Below are positions 1 to 7,710 of a DNA stretch of 64,000 nt, piece after piece. Under the pieces are notes generated by a model. That model was given only the letters and a program-made list of their open reading frames with translations. It ran no database searches and was not told the DNA's origin. Both the position numbers and the translations under genes were made by a program. Within the stretch, counting starts at the first letter, position 1, and each line of letters begins with the position of its first letter. Source of the stretch: Cloacimonetes bacterium UBA5835 (GTDB lineage Bacteria; Cloacimonadota; Cloacimonadia; Cloacimonadales; Cloacimonadaceae); the NCBI GenBank assembly GCA_002432865.1, contig DJGX01000009.1:192989-256988 (forward strand). Reading direction: 5' to 3'.

Positions 1-716
1 GTATTGGGGGTAAGAGGTTTTTTGTTCTGATTCAAATATTCCACAAAACTTTTTATTCCACCATCATACTTAAAATCGTGAAGACGACCGCTTCGCTCAT
101 CTTTTAAAATAATACGCACTCCACTATTCAAGAAAGCAAGCTCTCTTAAGCGAGTGGTAAGATAATCAAAACTGAATTCTGTAGTTTCAAAAATAAGTGG
201 ATCAGGATGGAAGGTTACTATTGTTCCGGACTTTTTGCTGTCTCCTAATATTTGTAATTCCGTTACAGGTTTACCCCGTTCAAAACGCATATAGTATTCT
301 TTGCCTTCTTTATGAATATTAACTTCCAAAAATTCTGAAAGGGCATTCACTACCGATACACCTACACCATGTAAACCTCCAGAAACTTTGTAGCTCTTAT
401 CATCGAATTTACCACCCGCATGCAAAACTGTTAAAACTACTTGCACGGCTGGAACTCCTAAATCTTTTTGAATATCAACAGGAATTCCACGCCCATTATC
501 TTCTACTCTAATATGTCCTTCGTTCGTAATTGTGCAAATAATTTCATCGCAGAAACCTGCCATTGCTTCATCTATGGAATTATCAATTACCTCATATACA
601 AGATGATGCAATCCTCGTTCACCGGTTCCTCCAATATACATTGCAGGGCGTTTTCGAACTGCTTCCAGACCTTTCAGCACTTTAATATTGCTGGCTGTAT
701 AAGTTGAACTTTGCAT
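1..716 (-). CDS. gyrB: DNA gyrase subunit B, N-terminal part (runs off the window)
   Basis: Encodes the ATPase (GHKL) end of the type II topoisomerase B subunit, which drives ATP-dependent supercoiling with GyrA. Translating the minus strand from the ATG at 716 gives a start like [20 protein letters not shown], then RKRPAMYIG, the Asn-bearing [16 protein letters not shown]-binding motif, [11 protein letters not shown] and [15 protein letters not shown], all hallmark GyrB/ParE motifs. AGGAG lies just upstream of the ATG. Only about 238 residues are inside the window; the transducer and Toprim domains lie beyond base 1. ParE is the alternative, but the N-terminus reads as GyrB. Confidence 0.95.
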   Translation of the reverse strand, partial: MQSSTYTASNIKVLKGLEAVRKRPAMYIGGTGERGLHHLVYEVIDNSIDEAMAGFCDEIICTITNEGHIRVEDNGRGIPVDIQKDLGVPAVQVVLTVLHAGGKFDDKSYKVSGGLHGVGVSVVNALSEFLEVNIHKEGKEYYMRFERGKPVTELQILGDSKKSGTIVTFHPDPLIFETTEFSFDYLTTRLRELAFLNSGVRIILKDERSGRLHDFKYDGGIKSFVEYLNQNKKPLTPN

Positions 717-811
717 AATATATTGTCTCCTATAGTTTTACAAATAATAATAAGGATTGGTTAGCAGAAAAGCGTTAAGCTCTAAGTAATATATCCTTAA
801 TTTGTTGCCAC

Positions 812-837
812 AGTATATGATATGAGTTTATTGTCAA
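812..837 (-). promoter_or_regulatory. possible gyrB promoter
   Basis: On the minus strand TTGACA (837-832) is followed by TATACT (817-812). The spacer is only 14 bases, shorter than the usual 16-18, so this is tentative. It lies about 100 bases upstream of the gyrB ATG in otherwise gene-free sequence. Confidence 0.35.
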
Positions 838-962
838 GTACTTTCTTATATTATTTATGATTTACAACCTCTTGTTATATAATAAGTTATAAATCCATTA
901 TTCTTACTGTTTTCTAAGCCCTAAAACTCACCCCTTTTTCCCCCTTTTATCTTGCCATATAG

Positions 963-1006
963 CTTCCCTTATACTTCCCTTATACTTCCCTTATGATTCC
1001 CTTATC
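963..1006. repeat. four tandem 11-bp repeats in a gene-free stretch
   Basis: Two copies of CTTCCCTTATA are followed by CTTCCCTTATG and ATTCCCTTATC, then GCATAAGGGA, which is complementary to the last unit and could fold back on it. The repeats sit in the 578-base gap between gyrB and the radical SAM gene (717-1294). I see no gene or RNA there. Confidence 0.8.
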
Positions 1007-1294
1007 GCATAAGGGATAGATATCGGATAATTATCGTCTACATAACGCTGTGTAGTAAAGATAAATCAAGGTTAACTTAATATAAACAAATGGGATATGG
1101 TGGGGTAGTAAATTCCTATCCGTTATAAGATATTAATGCTACGAAACCAATTCTCAAGGTTATTTAAAAGGTCGATAATCAGCAACCCATGAGCTAAAAA
1201 AACTTTAGCTACGGCTTAGGCTTGGTGGATAAATATCTATTATCATTTTATCTATTAATGAACTAACTATCATAATGTAATGTTATACATTAAC

Positions 1295-2980
1295 TTAATG
1301 CTTATATTTAGCTACAATTATATTCTTTTGCTTACGTATTTCAGATGGCTTAGGAATATGGATGGGTTCTCCTGTATAATAATCTAATCCCGTATAAAAC
1401 ATACAAGTGGAAATACTCATCGGTGTAGGAGTAAACTCCTGTACTTGTTCAACAACTAATTTATTCCTAATCAGCCAGTTACGAAGCTGATATGTATCTT
1501 CCATAGTAGTCCCTGGATGGCCAATAATAAGATACGGAACGATTTTCCTTTTCAATCCGGCTTTTTTGGTGAAGGAATAAAATTTCTTGCAAAACTTTTC
1601 GAAGGAATCAATATTTGGTTTTCCCATTAAGCGTAAAACTTTGGGAACAGAATGTTCAGGAGCTAGTTTTAACCGTCCGCCTGTATATTTTATGGCAATT
1701 GTTTCGATGTATTTATCGTCGTTTACTGCCATATCATACCTAATTCCAGAAGCAATAAAAACATATTTAATATTAGGTAAATTAGTTATTTTCTCTAAAA
1801 CATCAAGCTGAAGAGAATGATTTATACGCAAATTGGGACAAATTTGGGGAACCAAACAGGAACTCCTTGGACAGCTATCCGGAAAATTCAAACTGCAGTA
1901 AGAAGCATACATATTGGCAGTAGGGCCCCCCACATCGGAAATTGTGCCTTTATGTTTTTGTGCTTCCTTAAGAAGTGAATTTTCTGATCTGGATTGAATT
2001 CTGCGTCCCTGATGGCAAGCAATGGCACAAAAATTACAACCACCATAACAACCGCGATGAGATGTTAGGGAATCCTTTATTTGTTCATATGCGGGAATTT
2101 TATGCCCATCATAAATAGGATGCGCTTTATATTCAAAGGGTAAAGCATAAATAGCATCCATTTCTTCTGTAGTTAGGGGTTTTGCAGGAAGATTATGTTT
2201 CAACCATCTGCCAGCTGTTTTTTGATAAATAACCTTTGTTTCGTAGTTCTTTTCAAAGATCTTGGTCATTTGATAAAAAGTATTTTTATCAGTACATATT
2301 TCGGCATCTGGTAATACAACATCTTCAGGAGATGGATTTGTAGCAGAAAAAACAACACTGGAAGTTAAATTTTGTATTTCATCTATTGTTTTGCCTTTCT
2401 TTAATAACATAGCCAATTCAGTTATTGGTTTCTCCCCCATTCCGTAAATTAAAATATCTGCTTTACTGTCTGCCAGAATACTTTTCCGAACTTTATCTTG
2501 CCAAAAATCGTAATGTGCAATTCTACGCAAGGATGCTTCAATACCTCCAATTACAATTGGCACACCTTTAAAAAGCCGCTTTAAAATATTGGTATATATA
2601 ATAGTTGCTCGGTCAGGACGTTTTCCGATCTCTCCATCTGGAGTGTAGGCATCATCATTTCGCAATTTTCTTTGTGCAGTATAATGATTTACCATAGAAT
2701 CCATATTACCTGCAGTGATACCAAAAAATAGATTTGGCTTTCCTAAAACTTGAAAACTCGAATCATTTTCCCAATCTGGTTGAGCAATTATCCCTACTCT
2801 AAAACCTGCAGCTTCTAAAGTACGGCCAATAATTGCTGCAGCAAAACTGGGGTGGTCAATATAAGCATCTCCACTAATTAGGATGATATCTAAAGAATTC
2901 CAACCTCGTTGTTTCAGGTCTGATTTATTTATGGGAAGATAAGGCATTAGTAAAAAAAAGGGTAAGGGCTGTTTTGCCAT
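1295..2980 (-). CDS. ygiQ: YgiQ family radical SAM protein
   Basis: A 561-residue member of the YgiQ/UPF0313 radical SAM family, whose substrate is unknown. The radical SAM cluster motif is visible near residues 310-317 as CYGGCNFC (C-x3-C-x2-C). The N-terminal half carries the family's B12-binding-like region (GDAYIDHPSF near residues 36-45, VIGGIEASLRRIAHYDFW further on). Towards the C-terminus GHPGTT and FTPTPMSISTCMFYTG match the family. It is somewhat shorter than the roughly 600-700 residues of many YgiQ proteins, because the long C-terminal tail is missing. It faces the same way as the cold-shock gene 29 bases upstream and may share its transcript. Confidence 0.92.
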   Translation of the reverse strand: MAKQPLPFFLLMPYLPINKSDLKQRGWNSLDIILISGDAYIDHPSFAAAIIGRTLEAAGFRVGIIAQPDWENDSSFQVLGKPNLFFGITAGNMDSMVNHYTAQRKLRNDDAYTPDGEIGKRPDRATIIYTNILKRLFKGVPIVIGGIEASLRRIAHYDFWQDKVRKSILADSKADILIYGMGEKPITELAMLLKKGKTIDEIQNLTSSVVFSATNPSPEDVVLPDAEICTDKNTFYQMTKIFEKNYETKVIYQKTAGRWLKHNLPAKPLTTEEMDAIYALPFEYKAHPIYDGHKIPAYEQIKDSLTSHRGCYGGCNFCAIACHQGRRIQSRSENSLLKEAQKHKGTISDVGGPTANMYASYCSLNFPDSCPRSSCLVPQICPNLRINHSLQLDVLEKITNLPNIKYVFIASGIRYDMAVNDDKYIETIAIKYTGGRLKLAPEHSVPKVLRLMGKPNIDSFEKFCKKFYSFTKKAGLKRKIVPYLIIGHPGTTMEDTYQLRNWLIRNKLVVEQVQEFTPTPMSISTCMFYTGLDYYTGEPIHIPKPSEIRKQKNIIVAKYKH

Positions 2981-3009
2981 TACCCTTGAAAAAGTTAGGT
3001 AATTAACTC

Positions 3010-3222
3010 TTAGGGATTAACCCTAATGATGTTAATTGCTTGAATACCTTTATCAGTTTCCATTAGATCAAAAGTAACCAATTCATCTTGTTCTAGTACT
3101 TTCAATTCTCTTGGTGAATTAGTAACTATAGATTTCCAGTGGACAAAGTATTCCTTGTTGTCTTCAGTAATAATAAAGCCATAACCTTTATTCTTGTTAA
3201 ACCATTTAACTTTTCCTTTCAT
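3010..3222 (-). CDS. cold shock domain protein (CspA family)
   Basis: A 70-residue single CSD nucleic-acid-binding protein, a likely RNA chaperone. It begins MKGKVKWFNKNKGYGFI, containing the RNP1-like KGYGFI; RNP2 is the variant YFVHW. I chose the ATG at 3222 because GAGGTGAG lies directly upstream and the family always begins here. An in-frame start at 3279 would add 19 residues unrelated to the family. The RNP2 region (EYFVHWKSI) and the following residues are divergent from CspA. Confidence 0.9.
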   Translation of the reverse strand: MKGKVKWFNKNKGYGFIITEDNKEYFVHWKSIVTNSPRELKVLEQDELVTFDLMETDKGIQAINIIRVNP

Positions 3223-3640
3223 ACTCACCTCACGATTTATAATCCAATTCCTTAAAATATAAATGCCTAAATATGTCAACTATAAAAAAGCAAAATAGCA
3301 AGATAGTGATGTTATTATGGATTAAGATTGCTAATTGCAAAATGGGAAAAGCTTGCAGGATTGAGTTATTTTCACAATAGGTTTGAAGATAGCATAAATA
3401 TAGAAGTTTGGGAAGAGTTAATCGGTTTTTGTTTTTTCCCAGGGATAATTAACTTTATTAGCTCTTTTCTTTCTATGCCTTAACACAATTGAATAACATT
3501 ATTCATCCTATACTCTTTTCGTCCGTTAAGAGTACAATCTTTATGGATAGATCCAACCTTTTTTCATTTTTATATTGACTATTTTAAGGATTTGATTATA
3601 TTTGATGTTATGGGTTAATATTATATAGATAGGAGTTTTT
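3223..3640. other. gene-free intergenic region with a promoter near its end
   Basis: This 418-base divergent gap lies between the cold-shock gene and the response regulator. I see no open reading frame or structured RNA I can defend. The only supported element is the plus-strand promoter at 3575-3602. Confidence 0.6.
3575..3602 (+). promoter_or_regulatory. promoter for the response-regulator operon
   Basis: TTGACT (3575-3580), a 16-base spacer and TATATT (3597-3602) form a near-consensus housekeeping promoter. It ends 38 bases before the response-regulator ATG at 3641, which is preceded by TAGGAG. Confidence 0.6.
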
Positions 3641-3997
3641 ATGAGACCTCGAATTCTATTGGTGGATGATGATAGATTACTACGCGAAGTAATTGGAGAA
3701 TATTTATCGAACCATGGATATGAGGTCGACTTAGCTGAGGATGCAGATTATGCTTTGGAGAAATTTGAACCGGGTAAATATCAAATGGCTATTATAGATT
3801 ATATGATGCCAGGGATGGATGGATTGGAGTTAATGAAAATATTGCTGGAAAGAGATCCCAAGATATTTTGTTTGATTATGACCGGATACCCTACTGTAGA
3901 TTCTGCTTACCAATCCATAATAGATGGAGCATCCGATTATATTATCAAACCTTTTCATCTAAAAGAATTATTAAGCACTATTGGTTCTTACATCTAA
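3641..3997 (+). CDS. stand-alone response regulator receiver (CheY-like)
   Basis: A 118-residue receiver domain with no output domain. The acidic cluster D9-D10-D11, phospho-acceptor D53 (IIDYMMPGMDG), T81 and K103 (KPF) are all in place, so it should accept phosphate from a histidine kinase. No kinase gene is nearby. Its TAA stop overlaps the next gene's ATG by one base (TAATG), so the two are probably translationally coupled. It is the first gene of a plus-strand run reaching at least to ddl. Confidence 0.92.
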   Translation: MRPRILLVDDDRLLREVIGEYLSNHGYEVDLAEDADYALEKFEPGKYQMAIIDYMMPGMDGLELMKILLERDPKIFCLIMTGYPTVDSAYQSIIDGASDYIIKPFHLKELLSTIGSYI

Positions 3998-4902
3998 TGA
4001 TTGAAATTGAATTAACCCAACCTTCTTTCTTGTGCAAGAGTTCTTTGAATGTTTGGAATAATCCAGATTTTATGCAAACAGTAGCTGATATTTCTGATCT
4101 AAAACCTTATCATCTTGTATGTTACAAAGGAGAAAGTGTAGTTTCTTGCCTACCTCTTTATGAAAAGAAAGTGTTTGGTCGTAAAATATGTAAACATCCT
4201 CTTTTATCTTATTATCAGGGGTTAAATCTTTGGCTGGAAGATAATTCTGCTCCAGCAAGAAGATTATTGGATGCTTTACAAATTACTCAGACAATTGCCA
4301 AATATCTTTCCTGTCGTTATAAAGTAATTCGCCACATATTATCCCCTGAAACTTATGATGTTAGAGGTTTTCTTTGGAATAATATGCAAGCTATTCCATC
4401 CTACACTTTTATTCATAATTTCCAGAATAATATAATCCCTCTTTCTGATGAACGTAAGAAAATTACACTGGCGGAAAAACAAGATTATACCTTCGAAGAA
4501 GAAATGAATATAGAAGAATTTATTCATCTAATGCAACTTATGAATGTAAAAAAAAGATGGCAGCCAGGTTTAAGCTACCAAGACCTAGCAGATTTTATCC
4601 GCATTCTACATACTGCTGGAATTTTACGACAACTAAATTTAAAAAAAGATGGTAGAATCGTCAGCAGCAATATTATCTTACAAGACTGCGCTAAGGCATA
4701 TACTATTTTCCGCGCTACCGAGATTGAAGCCTTAAAAAAAGGTGCAAGCAGCTTACACACAGTAAAATTGATCGAATTTCTAAAACAGGAAAATCTGGAA
4801 GAACTGGATTTTTGTGGAGCTAATGTTTCTGATATTGCTAGATTCAAAGCGGCTATGGATTTACAATTAAAGGTATTTTTTCAAATTCGTACTACATTAT
4901 AG
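3997..4902 (+). CDS. GNAT/FemAB-like acyltransferase family protein
   Basis: A 301-residue soluble protein with no signal peptide. Its fold pattern resembles the FemAB/BioF2-like acetyltransferase group: an N-terminal half discussing substrate access (YKGESVVSCLPLYEKK), and a C-terminal half with GRIVSSNIILQ, a GASSLHTVKLIEFLK helix and ELDFCGANVSDIARFKAAM. That last segment resembles the family's closing FKxxFG motif. The substrate cannot be told. I set the start at the ATG overlapping the response-regulator stop; the frame stays open upstream, but that part only shadows the regulator gene. Position before ddl hints at an envelope or peptidoglycan role (inference). Confidence 0.55.
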   Translation: MIEIELTQPSFLCKSSLNVWNNPDFMQTVADISDLKPYHLVCYKGESVVSCLPLYEKKVFGRKICKHPLLSYYQGLNLWLEDNSAPARRLLDALQITQTIAKYLSCRYKVIRHILSPETYDVRGFLWNNMQAIPSYTFIHNFQNNIIPLSDERKKITLAEKQDYTFEEEMNIEEFIHLMQLMNVKKRWQPGLSYQDLADFIRILHTAGILRQLNLKKDGRIVSSNIILQDCAKAYTIFRATEIEALKKGASSLHTVKLIEFLKQENLEELDFCGANVSDIARFKAAMDLQLKVFFQIRTTL

Positions 4903-4948
4903 GATATAATATGGATTACTCTATTAATTTAAATAGTTATGAGGTAAG

Positions 4949-5899
4949 ATGGAAAAGATTGTTGTTTTAAAAGGAGGTACTTCTCCAGAAAGAGAAATAT
5001 CCTTAGTTAGCGGTTCGGAAGTTGCTACAGCTTTAAGAACTATGGGATATATTGTTTCAGAAATAGACCCTGCGAATTATCCAGTTTTATCTAATTTTAT
5101 AACTGCTATCCAAAATGAACATCCTTTGCTTGTCTTTAATGGTTTACATGGAGGCAGTGGAGAAAATGGCGAATTACAAGCAACGCTATCTATGGCCGGT
5201 ATAAAGTATACCGGTTCAAATTTCAAAGCCAGTTGTATCAGTATGGATAAATACATTTCCAAGCTGATTGCTATAGCAGAAGGAATTCCAGTTCCCAGAT
5301 ACATTTTGTTGCGAGAAGACCTTCTGGTGGATTATCAAGACCCTGAAGATTATTCGGGATTTTCCAATCAATTAGGACTTCCAATTATTGTAAAACCTAA
5401 TGATGCTGGTTCTTCGGTAGGAATAAGTAGAGTGGAATATTTGGAAGATTTAAAATCTGCAGTACAAAACGCTTTTAAGTATTCTCCTAATGTTTTATTG
5501 GAAGAATATATCCCTGGTAGGGAATTAACCGTAACGATTATTGATGGAGAAGCATATCCTGTTGTCGAAATCAAACCCCTTGAGGGCTGGTATGATTACA
5601 CCAATAAATACACATCAGGGAAAACCCATTACGAAGCACCTGCCCAAATTGATGATACAGTTGCTAAGCTTCTACAACTTTACGCAATCAGGCTATGGAA
5701 GGCTTTTGGGTTAAGCGGTTATGCCAGAATTGATTTCCGCTATGATGACCTGAAACCTTATTTCTTAGAAGTAAACACACTTCCTGGAATGACCTCTCTA
5801 TCGTTAACTCCGATGGCAGCTAAGGCAGCTGGAATGTCTTTCCAGGATTTATTAAAGAATATAATAGATATTACTATCAAGTATGGAGGTTTAAAATGA
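4949..5899 (+). CDS. ddl: D-alanine--D-alanine ligase
   Basis: An ATP-grasp enzyme that joins two D-Ala to make the dipeptide for peptidoglycan precursors, in the cytoplasm. The 316-residue length is typical. Visible motifs are LKGGTSPEREISL at the N-terminus, FNGLHGGSGENGELQ, the ATP-grasp lysine segment PIIVKPNDAGSSVGISR, EEYIPGRELTVTII and the Mg-binding FLEVNTLPGMTS with SL following. It starts 47 bases after the preceding gene, with GAGGTAAG before the ATG, and its TGA overlaps the next start (ATGA). Confidence 0.96.
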   Translation: MEKIVVLKGGTSPEREISLVSGSEVATALRTMGYIVSEIDPANYPVLSNFITAIQNEHPLLVFNGLHGGSGENGELQATLSMAGIKYTGSNFKASCISMDKYISKLIAIAEGIPVPRYILLREDLLVDYQDPEDYSGFSNQLGLPIIVKPNDAGSSVGISRVEYLEDLKSAVQNAFKYSPNVLLEEYIPGRELTVTIIDGEAYPVVEIKPLEGWYDYTNKYTSGKTHYEAPAQIDDTVAKLLQLYAIRLWKAFGLSGYARIDFRYDDLKPYFLEVNTLPGMTSLSLTPMAAKAAGMSFQDLLKNIIDITIKYGGLK

Positions 5900-7011
5900 A
5901 ACGCTTGATATATATTATAGTGATTATTGCGTTGCTACCGGTTTTTGCTAACGCACAAGCTAATTTTGAAGTTAATTTCGTTCCAAGTTCAATTAGAATA
6001 AACAGCTTGAGCACTGCTAGTTTTGATCCAACACAACCCGATTTGCAACCAATTTTAACTACTTTAATGATTAAAAATCTGAACACAACTCCCTGCAGAA
6101 TAGACCTGAAAGTTGCTCTTTATTGGAATAATCTTCTTTTAGCAAATACTATTTTCTGTTCCAGGGAGGATTTTACTTTGGGTTATTGCACACTTAATAA
6201 TCGGGATTTGATTACTGATGAACCAATGCTCAATTTCGAATTCAAAAGTGGCAGTACAAGTATTTCAGTAGAAGATATATTAGATGCCAGCTCAACTTTG
6301 AAATCTGCTGTTATGGCAGGATATTTTCCCGATGGAGAACTCAAATTTAAGGTTTGGGTTCGAGAATTTTCTGAAACTCCTTGGGAAGGAGCAGATAATT
6401 CCCCCTCTGCAGAATTTAAAATAATTATCCGCAATGCCGGAAATATTACTTTACTTGCACCTGGAAGACCAATAGGACAAAATCCTGATAAAGTTAGTGG
6501 ATTACCGATCAGCTTTTTATGGAATTCTCAGATAACCGGATTTAATGATTATAAGCTAATAATTCGTGAATATGCACCTAATAATCCTCCAACAATTAAC
6601 AATGTGGAAAGAACAGGATCGCTATTTTATGAAACCCCTACTGGGAAAAATGAGTGCAGCGGCTTTTCGGACTTTTTGCCTTTTACCGATAGCAATTATT
6701 ATGCCTGGAAAGTTACTACTGCCCTTGCCAATGAGTTTAATCCAATAACAAGAGGAAACAAGAATAATTCCCTATCCAGTAATTGGTACATTTTCCAATA
6801 TGTGGATGAACAGGAAGCAGCCCATAGTATTTCAGAATTTCAAGCGCATCTTGATCTGCTGCAAAATCCAACCTTAATTAATATCCACACCCAAGGGTAT
6901 CTTCCTGTAGGAGTTGTTGTTATAGAGGGCAAAACTTACAGTGGTCAGGAAGCTATTAACTTGATTGATGCTTTACTGGGACAAGATATCTCCGTTGAGC
7001 TAAAGAAATAA
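5896..7011 (+). CDS. secreted protein of unknown function
   Basis: I do not recognise this 371-residue protein. It begins with a clear signal peptide (MKRLIYIIVIIALLPVFANA, cleavage likely after AQA) and has no lipobox cysteine. The body looks beta-rich: residues about 25-160 include repeated aliphatic/polar alternation, and residues about 185-310 look like a fibronectin- or Ig-like segment (LPISFLWNS, YYAWKVTTAL, WYIFQYVDE). The last 60 residues are more helical. It overlaps ddl by 4 bases and is followed by the FecR gene. It may be a periplasmic partner of the FecR and barrel-like proteins (inference). Confidence 0.75.
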   Translation: MKRLIYIIVIIALLPVFANAQANFEVNFVPSSIRINSLSTASFDPTQPDLQPILTTLMIKNLNTTPCRIDLKVALYWNNLLLANTIFCSREDFTLGYCTLNNRDLITDEPMLNFEFKSGSTSISVEDILDASSTLKSAVMAGYFPDGELKFKVWVREFSETPWEGADNSPSAEFKIIIRNAGNITLLAPGRPIGQNPDKVSGLPISFLWNSQITGFNDYKLIIREYAPNNPPTINNVERTGSLFYETPTGKNECSGFSDFLPFTDSNYYAWKVTTALANEFNPITRGNKNNSLSSNWYIFQYVDEQEAAHSISEFQAHLDLLQNPTLINIHTQGYLPVGVVVIEGKTYSGQEAINLIDALLGQDISVELKK

Positions 7012-7025
7012 TGAGGGAGGTAAAA

Positions 7026-7700
7026 ATGAAACGGTTATTTTTAATTTCCTTGGCACTAATATTAGCAATTAACATATTTGCTGCCAATTCAATAGCTATG
7101 ATCTCTGCCTCAAAAGGTAAAGTCAATTTAAGAAGAGCCGCAAAAGTGGTTCCTCATAAAACAGGTGATTTTTTATATAACAAAGATGAGATCCGTACAG
7201 GCGGTGAATCTTTTGCTGCATATAAATATATTGATGGTTCCTCTACAGTAAAAATATTCTCTAATTCTATCGTCTATATTACTGCTACAAAAAACGAAAA
7301 GATCTTAGATAAAAAAATTGAATTAGATAAAGGAAGTGTATTTACGAATATAAAACCCAATACAGGTTCTTTTTCTGTTGCTACTCCTACTACAGTTGCC
7401 TCGGTTAAAGGAACTGCCTTTTTTACCAAATTCGATGAATTCGGCCAATCTACATTTATCATTACTGAAGGTGAAGTAGAGCTTAAAATATTGAATAAGG
7501 ATACGCAATCTATTACAGCTGGAAATACTGCTGTAGTTCAAGCTAATGGTAGTTTCCAAATTCATAATAGCACTCAAGAAGAACTTCAGGAAATTGAACA
7601 AGCGGAGCTGGAATCAACTCAGGGTAAAGAAAATAAAAAAATGCGTATTCCTGTAATTGACCCGAATGGACAGACTAAGTATATAGAAATTACTTGGTAG
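7026..7700 (+). CDS. FecR-domain periplasmic protein
   Basis: A 224-residue exported protein with signal peptide MKRLFLISLALILAINIFAA followed by a FecR domain. The domain shows the start ISASKGKVNLRR, GDFLYNKDEIRTGGES, and FSVATPTTVASVKGTAF, which is the most conserved FecR segment, then GEVEL. FecR domains outside iron uptake often sit next to CHASE2 cyclases and bind envelope partners (family knowledge). I chose the ATG at 7026, not 7011, because GGGAGG lies between them and the signal peptide begins there. It sits 10 bases before the next gene. Confidence 0.87.
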   Translation: MKRLFLISLALILAINIFAANSIAMISASKGKVNLRRAAKVVPHKTGDFLYNKDEIRTGGESFAAYKYIDGSSTVKIFSNSIVYITATKNEKILDKKIELDKGSVFTNIKPNTGSFSVATPTTVASVKGTAFFTKFDEFGQSTFIITEGEVELKILNKDTQSITAGNTAVVQANGSFQIHNSTQEELQEIEQAELESTQGKENKKMRIPVIDPNGQTKYIEITW

Positions 7701-7710
7701 GAGAATAAAG

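Noticed and set aside
468..707. 79-codon plus-strand frame
   Set aside because: It is antisense to gyrB, whose motifs are unmistakable on the minus strand.
3868..3996. 43-residue N-terminal extension of the acyltransferase-like protein
   Set aside because: It lies wholly within the response-regulator gene and reads as out-of-frame shadow; the overlapping TAATG start is the natural one.
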